Source: Meandrina meandrites (taxonomy: Eukaryota; Cnidaria; Anthozoa; Scleractinia; Meandrinidae). Taken from it: a stretch of 64,000 nucleotides of DNA. The stretch lies in NCBI GenBank assembly GCA_963693305.1, contig OY855916.1:8520001-8584000 (forward strand). Direction: 5' to 3'. A program made the translations under genes and the position numbers. Position 1 is the stretch's first letter. Each line of letters starts with the position of its first letter. This document shows positions 47,756-61,700 of the stretch, piece by piece. Below the pieces are notes generated by a model, which was not told where the DNA came from, did no database searches, and saw nothing but the letters and a program-made list of their open reading frames with translations.

Positions 47756-47989
47756 TTTTTAGCCGTCAAGGTCTCGTTTAGGGTTGCACGCGAAGAAATA
47801 ACATTCAGCCACACCCAGATTGGTCTCTTTTAGGGGTTAAATTCAAAATTTTCGACGAGCATCCCCGTCCCTTCCATATGGGAGTCCCCCTCGGGCGCCA
47901 ACCGCAATCGGCACAGGATATATTTTATAAACTACGTTCGGTAGGCTCGATTACCAGCCGCTGTTCGGGGAATGACCGAACACGAGAGA

Positions 47990-48480
47990 ACGGCGGAAAT
48001 CGAGCCTACATGGTCGGTTGATGTTATGAAATACCCTGTGCCGTTTGTGGTTGGTGCTATGTAGGTAAAAAAAAAACACGCCAGAAAGAACATATCAGGA
48101 ATGTCAAAACCTGTGCTAATGGCTCGAACATTGCGAAACATGCGTGGTCATTAGACCATCGCATGGCAGTCTGTATACGAGCTTATCCCGGTTTCCATAG
48201 CATGAAGCGACTAGGAGTATTTCTACTCCCCTCTGGATGGGATGCTAGTCCATCGCAGGGTTCACCTCAGCAGTAAATTCGCCGGTATCCATTTATACAC
48301 CTATGCGACCATCGCATAGACTTTGACAATTCTAGCGTCATTGACAAAGGCTCTTTTGGCATCAGGAAAACTTTGGAGGCTTGGCATACCTCTGCTACTT
48401 AGCATGTTGACAATAATTCTAAGCCGCTTCCAAACCAGTATTGTATTCTTTTTAAAAAATAGTCACCTAACTAGCACATT
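47990..48480 (+). mobile_element. Penelope-like element fragment (GIY-YIG endonuclease part)
   Basis: The plus strand codes for CYVGKKKTRQKEHIRN, SNIAKHAWSLDHR and, after a SINE insertion, HRIDFDNSSVIDKGSFGIRK and KPLPNQYCIL, the layout of Penelope-type GIY-YIG domains. Only the C-terminal part is present. Confidence 0.6.
48165..48315. mobile_element. SINE-like insertion with target duplication
   Basis: Flanked by GACCATCGCAT on both sides. The inner sequence contains GGATGGGATGCTAGTCCATC, found reversed at 51,470-51,520. It splits the Penelope-like frame. Confidence 0.65.
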
Positions 48481-48692
48481 TTAACTTCGCTTTTGTTCTT
48501 CTTCTTATTTTTTCATCTCGCCTTTTTTGTATATATTTTAGTCATCTTGCATTCCATTTTTATCCGTCGAAGGCTGTAGAGCGACAGCCGAAAGCTCATA
48601 TTCTTTTTAATATTTTAAGCCAGTGAACGTTTTTACCGTAGTTTTTATTATGTCTCATCCTGGCTGTGTATTAATCTTAAATTGATCTGGTC

Positions 48693-49590
48693 TTGTTAAC
48701 CCACAGGTTGCAGGATATGCGGAGTAAGAGGGAGGACTTGATAGTTAGCGGTGAAGACAAAACAAAATTGATGAAGGTAATGACCAAAAAAGCAGGAGGA
48801 GTAAGAATCGGCCAAGTGCTGTTAGAAGAAGTTGAGAGTTTTCAGTATGTGGGTAGTGTCATCGACAAAACCGATGGTGCGGATGATGAAGATGTCACAT
48901 GATGTCTTGGCTCGCATAGGAAAGGCCGGAGAGGTGTTTGCAAGGTTGAAACCAGTATGGAGAACTTCTTCTTTGTCACGCAAGCCAAAACTGAGGATCT
49001 TTTCGTCTAACGTCAAGTCGGTCCTCCTCTCTAGGGCAGGAACCGAGAGGATCACCAACGATCTACTAAACAAGCTCCAAGTATTTGTGAAAAGTGCCTG
49101 AGATAGGAAATGAGGATCTTCTGACAGGTCAGGAGCCATTGGAGATTGAATTGAAAAGAAAGGCGTGGAAATGGATTGGGAATATGCTCAGAAGGCCTGA
49201 AAGCTGGCGGCATCGCAAACTGGCAGCCCTTGAGTGGAATTCACAAGGTAAACGAACAGTAAGACACTACGTCGCTGGAACCTCTATTTTCATTCGCCTG
49301 CTGTAAACACTACCTCTATTGTTATTCAGGGCTAGGGGCATTGTTATGACCTGTTATCTATTGTTTTAAGATCCAATGAAGTAACTCGTTCCAAGAGGTA
49401 GTGTGCGACCCTAAACAAAGGAGGGGAGACTCATGCGGCAATGGAGGCGCACTCGTATGGCAGAGTTGAAAGAGAAAGATGTATCTCGGGCTGCTGCCAA
49501 GAAAGTGGCCCAAAACAGGACCAGATGGAAGGCAATGGGACTTATGTTCCGCAAGGAAATGAGAAGACTAAAGAAGAAGATTTTTAAACC
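48693..49590 (+). pseudogene. RTE-like LINE ORF2 C-terminus, broken
   Basis: Frame-shifted plus-strand pieces read KAGGVRIGQVLLEEVESFQY, LNKLQVFVKSA, then RKAWKWIGNMLRRPESWRHR and, after an inserted MITE, WRRTRMAELKEKDVSRAAAK. This matches the C-terminal part of RTE-type LINE ORF2. It lies just upstream of the GH116-like gene. Confidence 0.65.
49258..49411 (+). mobile_element. Small MITE, 154 bp, in the RTE-like LINE
   Basis: Same element as 47,265-47,418, same orientation, with a few differences. Confidence 0.65.
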
Positions 49591-49682
49591 TCGCGCGCTT
49601 CGCTAAACCAACGAGTGGCCCTGGGGACGGGTATCGAAAAACGAAAGCGAAGAAATCATGTGATTGTCATTCTGCTGATATT

Positions 49683-49783
49683 ATGGAGGGTAAAGTTGAT
49701 CTTCAGTTGAATGTTGTCGATGAGAATGGATGTGAATTGGCAGAGGAAGGACCACATCTGTTTCAGACCACCGACAAAGTCAG
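49683..49783 (+). CDS. GH116-like gene, exon 1
   Basis: 101 bp from ATG, ends phase 2 at TCAG|GTACGT. First strand of the PB1-like domain. Confidence 0.7.
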
Positions 49784-52700
49784 GTACGTGAGCAAGTCTC
49801 GAAATTTATGACAATTTTGGGGGGGGCTATAGTTGAATTCAATTTCGTCTTCTCATACCTTCGTTTATGTCGGATCGTAATCCGCACAAGCACATATAAG
49901 CTTGTAGCCTTAAAGAAAATATACTAGCAAGTGTAAAACTGTTAAAACGTGGTACAAATCAAACGATTTTACCCTTAACAGTGGGACGTTGGGGATCTAG
50001 CTATCTTGTGCAACCATTAGTCGTGTTTGTGTGAGTGTGCGAGGGGGAAGGCGAGAGGGTAGCCTGCGAACGCAGACGTATTTCCGGCTGTCGCTTGTCT
50101 CCGCCGAAAACTAACGTCGTTAGTTTTCGGCGGAGACAAGCGACAGCCGGAAATACGTCTGCGTTCGCAGGCTAGCGAGAGGGAGGTTGTAGCATTCCTT
50201 TAGACAGAAATCTAAAGAGAAGTAGGATGTTGTTACTGACTTCTCCAAAAAAAGGTTAGCTCTAAGAACAGCTACAAATGTGCAAAAGGAAGTGTTGCAA
50301 GCATTTTTTTGAGCACCAACCCAGTTAAAGTATAAGCAGGCCGGCTTCAAAAAGTGTGAATTTCAGCTTCCTCTTATGGTTGCTGAGTGACTCAAAGGTA
50401 AAGGTAAAGTCTTTTTCTGAGACTATTGGCCTATCCATGTTACGGAGCTGTGTTGTTCCCTGGATTGGGTGCTGGCCCATTATAAGGTTACCCCCACACC
50501 AGGGTGCATTCCGTGTTCATTGAATGCCGAAGATACTCCAAGGTTTTAAAAGTCTACACCAAGGTTCTTTGTTATTCTAATATAAAACAAGTCATTTGTA
50601 CACCAGTTAAAACGTGCAGACAATGATTGTACGCCAGTACGCCACAAACTTTCGACATCCATGCCGAAGATCTTCGGCGTAACCTACATAAAATGCAGCC
50701 TGGCCCCCACAGTATTCAATTTTACTGGTTCCCATTTACCGTAATGATTTGACTTAGTGCCCTCCATCCAATAGGCGGGCCCCTTCCGAATAAGCGCCCC
50801 CCCTTCGAATGTGTTTTTGTCAATAAGCCCCCCTATTCCAATAAGCGCCCCACTCTAATGAGCTTCCTTGTTTTAATAAGCGCCCCCATTCTCCATTCTT
50901 GACACACAAGTCATCGACGTCGAATAAATAAACTCATGAACGTTCATATGTATATTTGTATACATGTATATTTTGTTACTGCTAAAATGAACAATTATTT
51001 TAAAAGCAACTGAACTTTCAACGATTTGTTACTGTTACAGTTTCTGTTATTGTTTGTTATTTTAATATTTATTAAAGTTCTGTTTTTGAACATTTGGTTG
51101 TTTCTCAAAAAAATAAATACAGTAAGCTCCCTGTCCCGAATAAGCACCCTGTCTCGAATAAGCGGCCTCCCTTGAGGTGCCAGAAGTAAATAAGCGCCCC
51201 GAGCGCTAAATTGAATCATTACATTACACTCCTGGGTGAAAAAGAGGCACTCAGCTGTGAGAGTGATCAAGTGTCTTGCCCAAGAACACAACACAATGAC
51301 ACTGGCCGGAGCTTGAACCCTGGACTGCTTGATCTGGAGTCCAGCAAACTGACGATACCGCCATTTAAGGCCACTGTGTCTCCTGCGAGTGACAAGAGGA
51401 ATCTGCTAAAATTGAGGCTATACATGTTGGTGTAGATAAAAAAATTATACAGATCATGACAGTGATAATGACTGGGGGCAACCCTGCAATGGACTAGCAT
51501 CCCATCCAGGGGAGAGTAGAAATTTATACTCCTAGTTGCTTAGTGCTACTGAAACTGGCATAATCTTCAGCCTGATGCACCACTAGACTCAAACACAGAC
51601 TTTACCTTTCTACCATGTTGTGATTTGTACATAGTTAAGTGAAGTAAATACTTTAATTACCCTCAGATTGTAGAGTAGCTCTAGCAGAGCAAATATCTCT
51701 GAGTTCTCATTTCAATGGTACATTGGGCAAAGGCCAGACCGCAACACCTGGAACTTTGTGCCATACTCTTTACGATGAGTGTGCGGGTTCTTTAATGTCC
51801 CTTGCTGACCATAGCAGGGAAGATGCAGGAGACAGGGCCTAGGGTTTATCGTCCTTATTACGGGTAGTCTGAATTGTCAGCTGTCTTCTCTTCCTTACCC
51901 TCCAGAGGAGGGGTGCGGACTGCAGACTACCTCATATAAGGATGTAGTCTGCAATCCAAGAAAACTAGAACATCGAAACCATACTGTATAATGTAATGGC
52001 CAATAACACACTGTGAGGATCATTTCATTCATTGCATAATTTATCCACAGTTCCTATATATGTCTTTCATATATATTCATTACGTCACCACATGTTCCAT
52101 TTGTTGTCTCAGGTGGAAGGAGGTGACACAGTGGGTAAAGGATAAGCTGTCAATCACCCATTCATTGGCATTTAGTTATTTTGATGATGAAGGGGATCTT
52201 ATCTTTGTAAGTGTTTTTCGTTTACTTTAGTATTATGGAATAAATGAATTAAAAATTGTAATTATCCTTCATCCAGGGAAAATGTAAAGGAACCAATTAT
52301 TAAAAACTATCAGGGACAGATCTAGAATAATATTATACATTTGAATCCCTTCTTATGGACACCTCTAACTGAAGAAGTGTTCTCAAGTGGAATATGCAGA
52401 AAAAAGATTTTCTGAGTTCTTCAATGGGTGTTGAACCCATGACCTTCCAGATTGGACACTCTAACCACACTAACGGTTCCCTAGGTCCCAAAGACATATA
52501 GTTATATGTCTATAACACAGACACTCGGCTCTGCTCCTATATGTCTGTATTAAACTGTGTTGTGATCATCACTCAAGTCATGTAGTGAAGTCAAACCTCT
52601 CTTTACAAACACCTCCTAATAATACAGACAGTTCATTTGGTCCCAGGCAAAGACACCACAATTCATAGATAAACCTCCACCCCTATAATACAGCAGCGCT

Positions 52701-55700
52701 TCAAGCTGCGACCATTTTGGTCGCCATGGCAAGTGGAAATAAAATCTGGTGACTACATTTTTTCAACACATGTCGCCAAATTGGCGACCAGTGTAATGCA
52801 AAGGGCTGGGCCTACGCATCAACATTTTTTTTAACATTTTTTTTGCAGTTCAATCACTAAGCCAAACAAATTTGACCACAAAACTTCTCATTACAACTAT
52901 TTCAATCGCCTATCTTACTTATCTGTTTGAATTAAGGATACCTCATTGCTCAGACTCCTAATTATGTTGTTGATGCCTTTGATCATGGAGTAGCCTCCTC
53001 CGCAGACGTTCTTGTGGCTCGTCAAGATTGCGTGATGAGCCAAAGGAACGTCTGCGAAGGAGGCTATCATGGAGCCGCCTATAAAGTTTGCAAACCACAT
53101 TTCCTTTCCATTGTTTTAGTGTACTGTACAAGAATTAAACTTGTTTTGCATGTTTATCTTCCTTACCTGTTTCTTTAATCCTTTATTTACTTTTCTGCAT
53201 GATAATTGGAACAGTTCAACAAAAAAACTCTTCAATGCAAACGAAAATAAAGTCAAAATAACTGCGTTGGAACGTTCTTCGAACGTTTTTAATTCGGCTC
53301 ATAATGGTTAGCGGTATTACTTCATGTAAGGCAACATAAGGTGTCCTGCTTTAAAAACGCTTTGATTTTTGGCGACCAAAATTTTTCTAGCGGCGACCAT
53401 TTTACAAAAGAAAGTCGCCAAAAGGCGACTTCTGAAAAACTTGAGCTTGAAGCACTGTACAGACATCTTGGTTCTGCCTCTTTTGTGTCTGTATTAAAGG
53501 AGTTTGGTGGTAAAAGGTTAAATCCAAAATTTCCACTCCTTTTTGAGAGATTTGGTTATGATTGAAGGACTAATAGTCATGAAACTCTGATTGTGGATTA
53601 GTCTGCCCGAGAAACAGTCTATATAATCAGAAAATTGGCATCAATCAATTCATCAATTTGGCATGAATTTTGTCATTGGCTGCCGGAAAATTTAAGATGG
53701 ATTCCTCTGAAAGTTTGAGCAATAAGCGTAACTGTATTGATACAGTTACTGTGCTATGAGTTCTTTTTGGTCATTTTATCTTTAAGTTTATTTTTGCCTT
53801 TATAATTACATGACTGTGTAATTAAAATGTTCGGCAGAAACCATCTTAAGTTGCATTGTGTTTACAATGTTAGGGAAATACTGAACAAGAGTGGAAGGAG
53901 GTTCTGGGATACAGATCTGACGGCAAGGATGGTCACAAGAATACAATTCCTATAAATATTCTTGTGCTGGGCAAAGCTGAACTTTCAAATTGTCGTAGAG
54001 ACCTGAAGGTAAGTTGAGCACTGCACTCCCATACATGTAGTGTATGATCATAAAATTGTTCAGGGCTTTCAATAATAATATGTAGATTTTGCCAAGCCTG
54101 AAAGTGGAGCTCCATATACAGTGTACACATTTTTTGCTGGTTCTTAATAATTTGTGAAAATACTCTCATTGAAAATATTGCCATTGAAGTTAGTAAAATA
54201 ATATGCCTGCCATAGGCAACTACTCAAGAAAGATTGCATAGCCAAAACAAATCATCAGCTCCTATCACAGAAATTCTGCTGATAAAATCCTGTCATTACC
54301 CTTGACAGAAAAAAATTAGGACTTGAGCGTGCAATCGAATTGAAAAACATTAAATATGTACCTAGTCAGCAGTCAACTTATAAAATAGCACGTCCGTGAC
54401 CTTGATGAGCTCTACACCTGAGCTTGCGATATGGTCATGTGATAGTGGTCAGCAGATACTCATTTTGAAAGCTGTCAATTGACCATAACATGGATGTCCA
54501 ATATCAAAGATGTAAGCTGATAAGCTGAGGTTAACCTTAATGTTAACCAAGGCAGCGAAAGGAAACGTGTAGAGCAATGAGGCAACTCATCCCCAGACCT
54601 AATCCGTGCGTGGGGACAGATGGATGGACATGATGTCACAACCATTTTTTTTAGCTTGATGTTTTTAACCAAAAATCCTAAGGTATGGGGCTCCGCCTGT
54701 ACATGCCTCTGTGGGAGCTCCACTATCAGAAGTACATGAAGGTGACTGCCCTTGTGTGGCAACTGTCAATATAAGAAGCTGAAAACATCTCCCCATTATC
54801 GGGAGCTGCATGAATTCTAGCTGGTGAGTTATGACAGAATAGTTGCAGCCAGAGCTCATCTCTGGTGGGTGCTAGGTCTAACTAAAAGCCCTGAAATAAT
54901 TATTACTGAACAGTGTATATGGGGGAAACTCTCCAGAATTCAGGGTTTCATTGATCTAGAGGGACTTAAAATTAACCACCTTAGAACCACCTTACAGATA
55001 CTGCAAAAAAAAAAAAAGAAGAAAGAAAGAAAAAAAAAAACAGCGCAACACTGAAATATTGCTCAATACTGTAGCTTTTGTTTGAATAGACACAAACTAG
55101 GGTTTCATACAGAGACCTATAAGTTAGATCCATCTTGTACAGCATAATAAACAGTACCACATGAAAGTACTGCTCAATAGCTTTTTTTGGAATGGTCACA
55201 CACTAGGGTTTTATCCATAGAAGTTAGAACTACCTTGTACAGCATAATAAACAGCGCCATGAGAAAGGGCTACTTGATAGCTCTTAAAAAGACATGTGGA
55301 TTGTCATCCCTGGACTTAAAAGTTAGGTCTCAGATTGCAAGTCTAATCATGTTTGATTACAGTCACTGCTTCAACTGATTATTACATATTTCTGAACGTA
55401 ATGTGATTTGTTTACAGCCAGCAGCCAGTTGTTGTAGCTCTGGCTTGGAGTCTAAACCATCCTGCTGTGAATTTTTGAGGCCAATCCCTCCTAACCCAGA
55501 CATAGCCACTGGCCCTTTGGAGAAAAAGTAAGCTTGCTCAAAATTGAAAACACTTGGCAAAACTAATTATTTTTTAAAGTCATATAATTACAGCTTAACT
55601 CAAGCGTGAGGCAAAACAGATAACTGCATGTCTGCAAACGGCTGAAACAACAAACATGTGATTGCCTCGTGCACAAAGAGATCGACCCCAATAGGAAGCG

Positions 55701-58700
55701 CCATATGCCAGTATTGGCTCATTGAGTCACACTTGGCCTGAATTTCATTTAGCCACACCAGAAACTCATAGGGAGTTGAAACGTGTAACAGGTGTTCACA
55801 GCATTCAAATATTCAGTTTTACCAAGTACCATTATTTGGAAACACAAAGAGTTTGTACGCAATGATTTATGCACGTAACAACACACACAACAAAATTTTC
55901 AGTTTTGTGATAAGTCACTTGAAAACTACTTGAATTCTGACCAAAATGCCATACATTACTCACAGAAACTAAGTCAAGTGAAGTTCTCCAGACCACTAAA
56001 TGATCATGAAACAGAACAATTTAACCAAATTTAATATTATTCGACCAAAGTTGTTCAAAAACAAGATTACACCATTTAGCGCGAGCTAGTGCGCGCTAAT
56101 CCAGATATTGCAATTTTGATTGGTTGAAGTTTTTCTTGTGATTTTCCAAATATGGTACTTAATAAAAACGAATGTGCAGATGCTTTGTACAATACAAATC
56201 ATAGGGAGTTGCACGTTTCAACCCTTATGGGTTTCTGGCCACATACATTTAATCTAATGAAAGGACCCTATCACAGCTGATCATAGAAAAGATCCTACAA
56301 AACAAGACAGAACAGTTATTGTAAGGAAGAAGTACAGGATTGCAAGGATGCAAGTGGATTGCAATTGATTTTTGGACAGGATGTCCAGAAATCAAAGCTG
56401 CCATTCTGGTGAAATTTTGAACCTTTTATTATACTATGTCACTTTTTCCTCTTAGTTGATATTTCTTTGCTTTTACCACTTTTAGCATTTTTCTCTTGCT
56501 ATTGCAAGGTAATAATTAAAGTGCAATTATAGCAAGCCGAGGGGCCATTCTTATAAAAATTAATTATAATGATATTTCAGGCATGACAGCTTCATGTAGT
56601 GTCCCTTTAACCCAGGGCAAGAAACTCTACTTTCATCTTCATGTTACATTGCTATGCATCACTTACACACTGCACTTTTGTAACAAGAAAAAATTTCAAT
56701 GACTGAAGTATTAATCAGTTTAATTAATAATTAATATTTTTTTCTCTATTATCAGAGTCAATCCACTTTTGAGTCAGTACAAGTACAGCGATGAAGCCTT
56801 GAGAGCTGTTGCTTTGCCCCTTGGACCAGTAGGCATGTTAATTCAAATTTATCTGTTATAATAAATTATAATCTTTAAAGTGTTTATATCAGTGATCTCA
56901 TATATAGAAACACCATTGGTATCGTAGTGTATGGTATTGTAATGTATCAACCTTGCCTGACTGATCCGTGTGGACTTAAAACTGAGACCATGACTGTTAC
57001 CATTATAGAAAACAAGCTATAAGGAAGCATGCACTAAAAGCCATACTTCTATAACTTGATAGAAACACAGAACTAGCACAAGTTGCTGACATTATGATGG
57101 TACAAGCAAAGAGAATTTACATTTTGATGATCAAAATAGACGTCAAGTGACTTAGTGGTTTTTCTTCCCAGTGTTTCCTAAAAGAATCAGAAAACATATT
57201 TTCCATGTTTCTATTGAGTTATACAATTTGTGGAAGTTTGGGAGAACTTGAAAAAGTTGTGGAAACACTTCTACCACTCACCGATTGGCTTGTGTTCCCA
57301 CAGCATAACTTTCTCATTCTCCCAAATTTCCTCTCATATTTCTATAACTTGATAGAAACACGGACCATGTTTTCTATTTCTTATATGTAAATAACACTAT
57401 TTAATACTAGTTTTCATGATGCAGAAAAAAAAAACAAGAACAACAAAAACAAAAAACAAGGCTTGGGTGATTAACAAGATTGAAATCAGAACTATACTTG
57501 GAATTACCTGTTTAATCTAGCTTTGTACAAATAAATGTTGATTAACATTCAGGGGCATAGCTTGGGGGGGGGGGGGGGGGGGAAGGGGGGGCTCAGGGGG
57601 GTCCTGGGGTGCCTGTGACTCTCTTAAGAAAATAGCATACAAACCTTATTCAGGTAGCAAAAAGGTGTGAATTCGAAAAATCAACAAGCCGTAAATCTTT
57701 TCCAGTGCTAGATAAACATATACTAGTTACATACTCCATTTGTAGGACTGAACATCTGCAGTGAACCATGCAAGTACCCCCCTGGGTGTGAAACAGTGTG
57801 ACCCCCCCCCCCCCCCCCCCACTTTGGAAAATCTTAGCTGCGCCCCTGACATTACCAATAACTGCACAGTATTTTGTTACGCCATAATGGATTTTGAGCC
57901 TGACAGTATATTTTTCATGTTACAGGTCAGGAATTTTAATTTCTCCTTGCACTGTACATCTATAATATAGCGGTCTATTCCTTGTAAACTGTTGATAAGT
58001 TATCTTGCTGTCTATAGGTGGGGGCTCTATAGCGTTGGCTGGTGATGGAGGGCTGCGTCAGTGGCAAGTCACTAACACTGTGAATCACATAGCTCATGTT
58101 CCAGATTCTTTCTTTGCCATACGGTGTGTATACAAAAATGTAGATGTGTACATGTACTGGTATGTGTTGGTTCAAATTTTATTTCCCTTTGTTTTAAACT
58201 CATTACCATACATTACCATACCCAAAAATAAAGGAAAGTAAAATCCGAACAAAGGATAAAATTGAACCAGAACATATGCATGTGTAGTAACTGTATTTAT
58301 GGTTGCATGGACTAATTAATAATTAACATGTACAATGTAGGAGACAGTTAGTAGCTAAAATTTATTGTACTTTTTCACCCATTATTTTAATTTGTTCGCT
58401 TACTGTGTTGAAATGAATTAAAACCTGATGTTTATTGTAATCAAACAGCCGCAGTCAGGTACTTAATTATCAACCATCGATTAAACCAATTAGCCTAACT
58501 GGATTTTGTTGTAATTGTTTCTTCAGAGTGGACCAAGGAAGTACCAGCAAAGCTGTTATTCTTCAATCCAGCTCATGGTATGATGAGGAAGGATTCACAC
58601 CTGCAGCATACGTCACAGACCATAGTAGGTGACATATGACTACAATTTCTAAAGTTTTTGTCAGTGCAACTAGACATTCATTTAAAAGTTGTTAGTCCTG

Positions 58701-61700
58701 TGCTCTGTTAATTTCACTCACTTATTATCTGAGTATGGTGGCTGTGCTGAGACACTGTACCTCTCAAGGTCCTTTGCGTAGGGACCAAGTGAAGTGAGGT
58801 TTGTACAGTATGGCCCTGGGCCAGTGAGAGTTAATAACAAGTTTGTATATGGCCCTCTTTGAGGCACTGTTGCCTGAATTTTGCCGGCCAGTCAGGCATT
58901 AATGTCACTAATAATGCTTATGGGCATTACTGGAAAATCCTGCCTGACTGTTAGCCAGTCATAGTATAGTGTGCCTTATATCTTAACAGCTCTTACCATA
59001 TAACACGAAACCAGAAAATTTAATATAGATCTCAGTTACTTATAAATGTTTGTTTAAGTTTGCCTTGTTCTTCCTCTCCTTGATACAGACGTACAATGCT
59101 GTTCTAGTGTTTAATTCCTTTATTGCAACAATGTACATACCATGATTAACAGATATAATTTTTATTTTCTATTAATAATATTAACTTAATAACATTGTTT
59201 TTAAGTCGTGCCTGATGGATCAAAGGAGCTGCTTAGTGAGCTACCAGGCATCAAAACATTGGAAGTTACTGCAAAATACCCCATTGCAGAAGGTTTGTCA
59301 AAAATAATAATAAAGGCAATAATTATTTATAATCATGTATGTACATTTCTCCCCCTCAGCGAGTTAAGTCATATTTAGAAAGTTTGAAAAGGTAATAAAT
59401 TTATGATTCCATCATTCCATGTTAGAGTAACAACGTAGTTACTTAGTCGAGTAAGCAAGAATCGTTAAGACCTCACTAGATTATTCTTGATATTTTCTTA
59501 ATATCATGGCCATCTTTCATGAACCTCGAGTTCTATTCAACCACTCAAGGTGAACAAAATTTCATATTAATAACATAAGAGATCTTTTTAGTGCATCTGA
59601 CTGGTTACAAGTTGGTGAACCATATTGAGTAACAATCAATTGAAGATGATACATGGATCTTGGTTGTAGAGTTACCTCATCATTTGAGATGTCTTAACAG
59701 GAGTGGGGGGAGGGGGGGGGGACGACTCCTGTATGAAAGGTACAGGGATGTAAATTACAAACTTTGGTCTCAGTAAGGGTGTTCTGCAGTACTGCAGAAT
59801 GCCGATATTTTAAGCTGTCAATGTGTCATTTTGGTGTTGTCATACTGTACATGTGTTGGTGATCTAGACTGATTAAACATGGTAAATGGTATCTTTTTGG
59901 GGATCAAAAACAGCTTTAGTCACGCTCAGATTGGTCGCCTTTATTGACGTCTGGGGTTAAGTCAAATTTTTCAGACAAGCATCCCAGCCCTTTAAGTTTT
60001 CATAAGAAATTCCCCCCCCCTCCTCCTGCCGCCAAGATTGCACAGAGAAAGAATTGAGTGCACAGAAAAGGTGTCTGTTTACTCATTAGCCAATTAATGT
60101 CATACAGTGTTAGTGTTATGTTTGTTTTCCAGTTGACGTCTTAAGTGATGAGGTACCTGTCAAGGTGCACTTGGAGGCATTCAACCCTTGTATCCCTTTG
60201 GACTCGAAAAACAGTGGCATACCAGTGATAATCTTTAACTACACTGTCACAAATTCGTCAAGTGATGTTGCAAAGGTAAGCAAAGTCAAAATGTCTGCAT
60301 CTTATACATGTAGATCATCAATATGGCTAAAATTATTCAAGGTTGTTTCATTGCTGCACTGAAAAATCCTGTTAAAAGTTAAATACGTGACTGTTCTCCT
60401 GCAATGGTCTAAAGTTAAGTGTATTTAGTGTATTTTGTTGAATAAAAGCCATCTGCGATTAATCACCTCCTGAAATAATTGCCCCCCAGCCCCCTTGGTG
60501 AGAATATTTTAAATAATTACCAACTGGCTCAAATAATTGCCCCTCTCCCACCCTTTATACATGTAATTACCTCCCTTGAATAATCATTCCCTCTCAAGTT
60601 CTGACGCTTAGGATATCAACACTGAAAAATTTAACTAGTCAAAGAAAACTAAATTGAGAATACTTACAGCCCATGTTCAGTGTACTAAAAGTGATTATTT
60701 TTTTGTAATATTGAATGGGATTGCAAAACAAAATAAGAATATTACTGCACAACATTCAGGTAGCAATATTTATTAAAATAATTTTCCTATCCCTCTTTTT
60801 CCCCACTCTCATTGAATAATTGCCACCTTTGTGCAAAAAAAAAAAAAACATTAAATAATCACCCACCACTATTATTCCAAGGACACCACATGATGATCCG
60901 AGCCAATGTTCAAAACCTGAACATGACCACTCAATTCTAGTTTGGCTTGCTAATTATGAGCTCCCCCCCCATACAGTGCTGTCTTTTATATTAGGATAAT
61001 AATTTTGCTGTCTTTGTTTGATATGTAAGGTATCGTTATTGGGAACACTTCAGAACATAGCTGGTTGGGATGGAATAAAGCCAATTACTTCAGAAGGTCA
61101 GTTTAGGATGCTTGAATGAATTTGAAATGGCCCCTTGACTGGCTGGTGGATATCAAGGAAAAATGGTGACCATTTTCCAATAACACAAGTGCCAAAGACG
61201 TGAGCCTGTAGGGAGCTCCAGGGCATGTTCCCTCAGGAAAATTTTTTGGTATTGACTCCCTAAATACCCTTCCGGGTATTAAGAGTCACTCGGATAAGAT
61301 GTTTATCCATTACCGTGAAACAGTGGAAACTGGTCTGATCACCCACGTGAGAGGTCTAGGGAAGCTAAACTAGAGATTTGTAGCCAGCTGTTTCAATGTT
61401 GCTGGGTTTTTTTGACTCAAGAGTGGTTACATATGCTCGGAGACTGATAATGATAATATAAATGCTAAACAAAAAGATGTACATGACCATTTTGATTTGT
61501 TTCTTTTACTGAGTTTCTGATTTAAACCAAATGCTGCACAATGGTGTATACTCAAATCAATATTCTACTGTCCATTTGCAGTGGAATGTGATGGATATGG
61601 AGGAAATCTGAATAGTTTTCTGCACACCAGGTGGGATAAAATTCCATATAAAAATTTGATAAATACCTGTAAAACAGCTATTACAATACCACGATAAAAT

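Larger units (their letters stand above)
46430..47897. mobile_element. MITE split by two insertions
   Basis: The left end has GGACTCCCATATGAAATGGAC, the right end GTCCCTTCCATATGGGAGTCC. An uninterrupted relative of about 315 bp lies at 59,705-60,020. Here a TTAA foldback element (46,491-47,063) and a LINE 3' piece (about 47,105-47,755) sit inside. Confidence 0.6.
49800..52112. other. Intron 1 of the GH116-like gene
   Basis: 2.3 kb of repeats: the palindrome at 50,060, AATAAGCGCCCC copies at 50,750-51,210, SINE-like pieces at 51,240-51,560 and another repeat at 51,700-51,900 (CGGGTTCTTTAATGTCCC). No coding signal. Confidence 0.5.
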
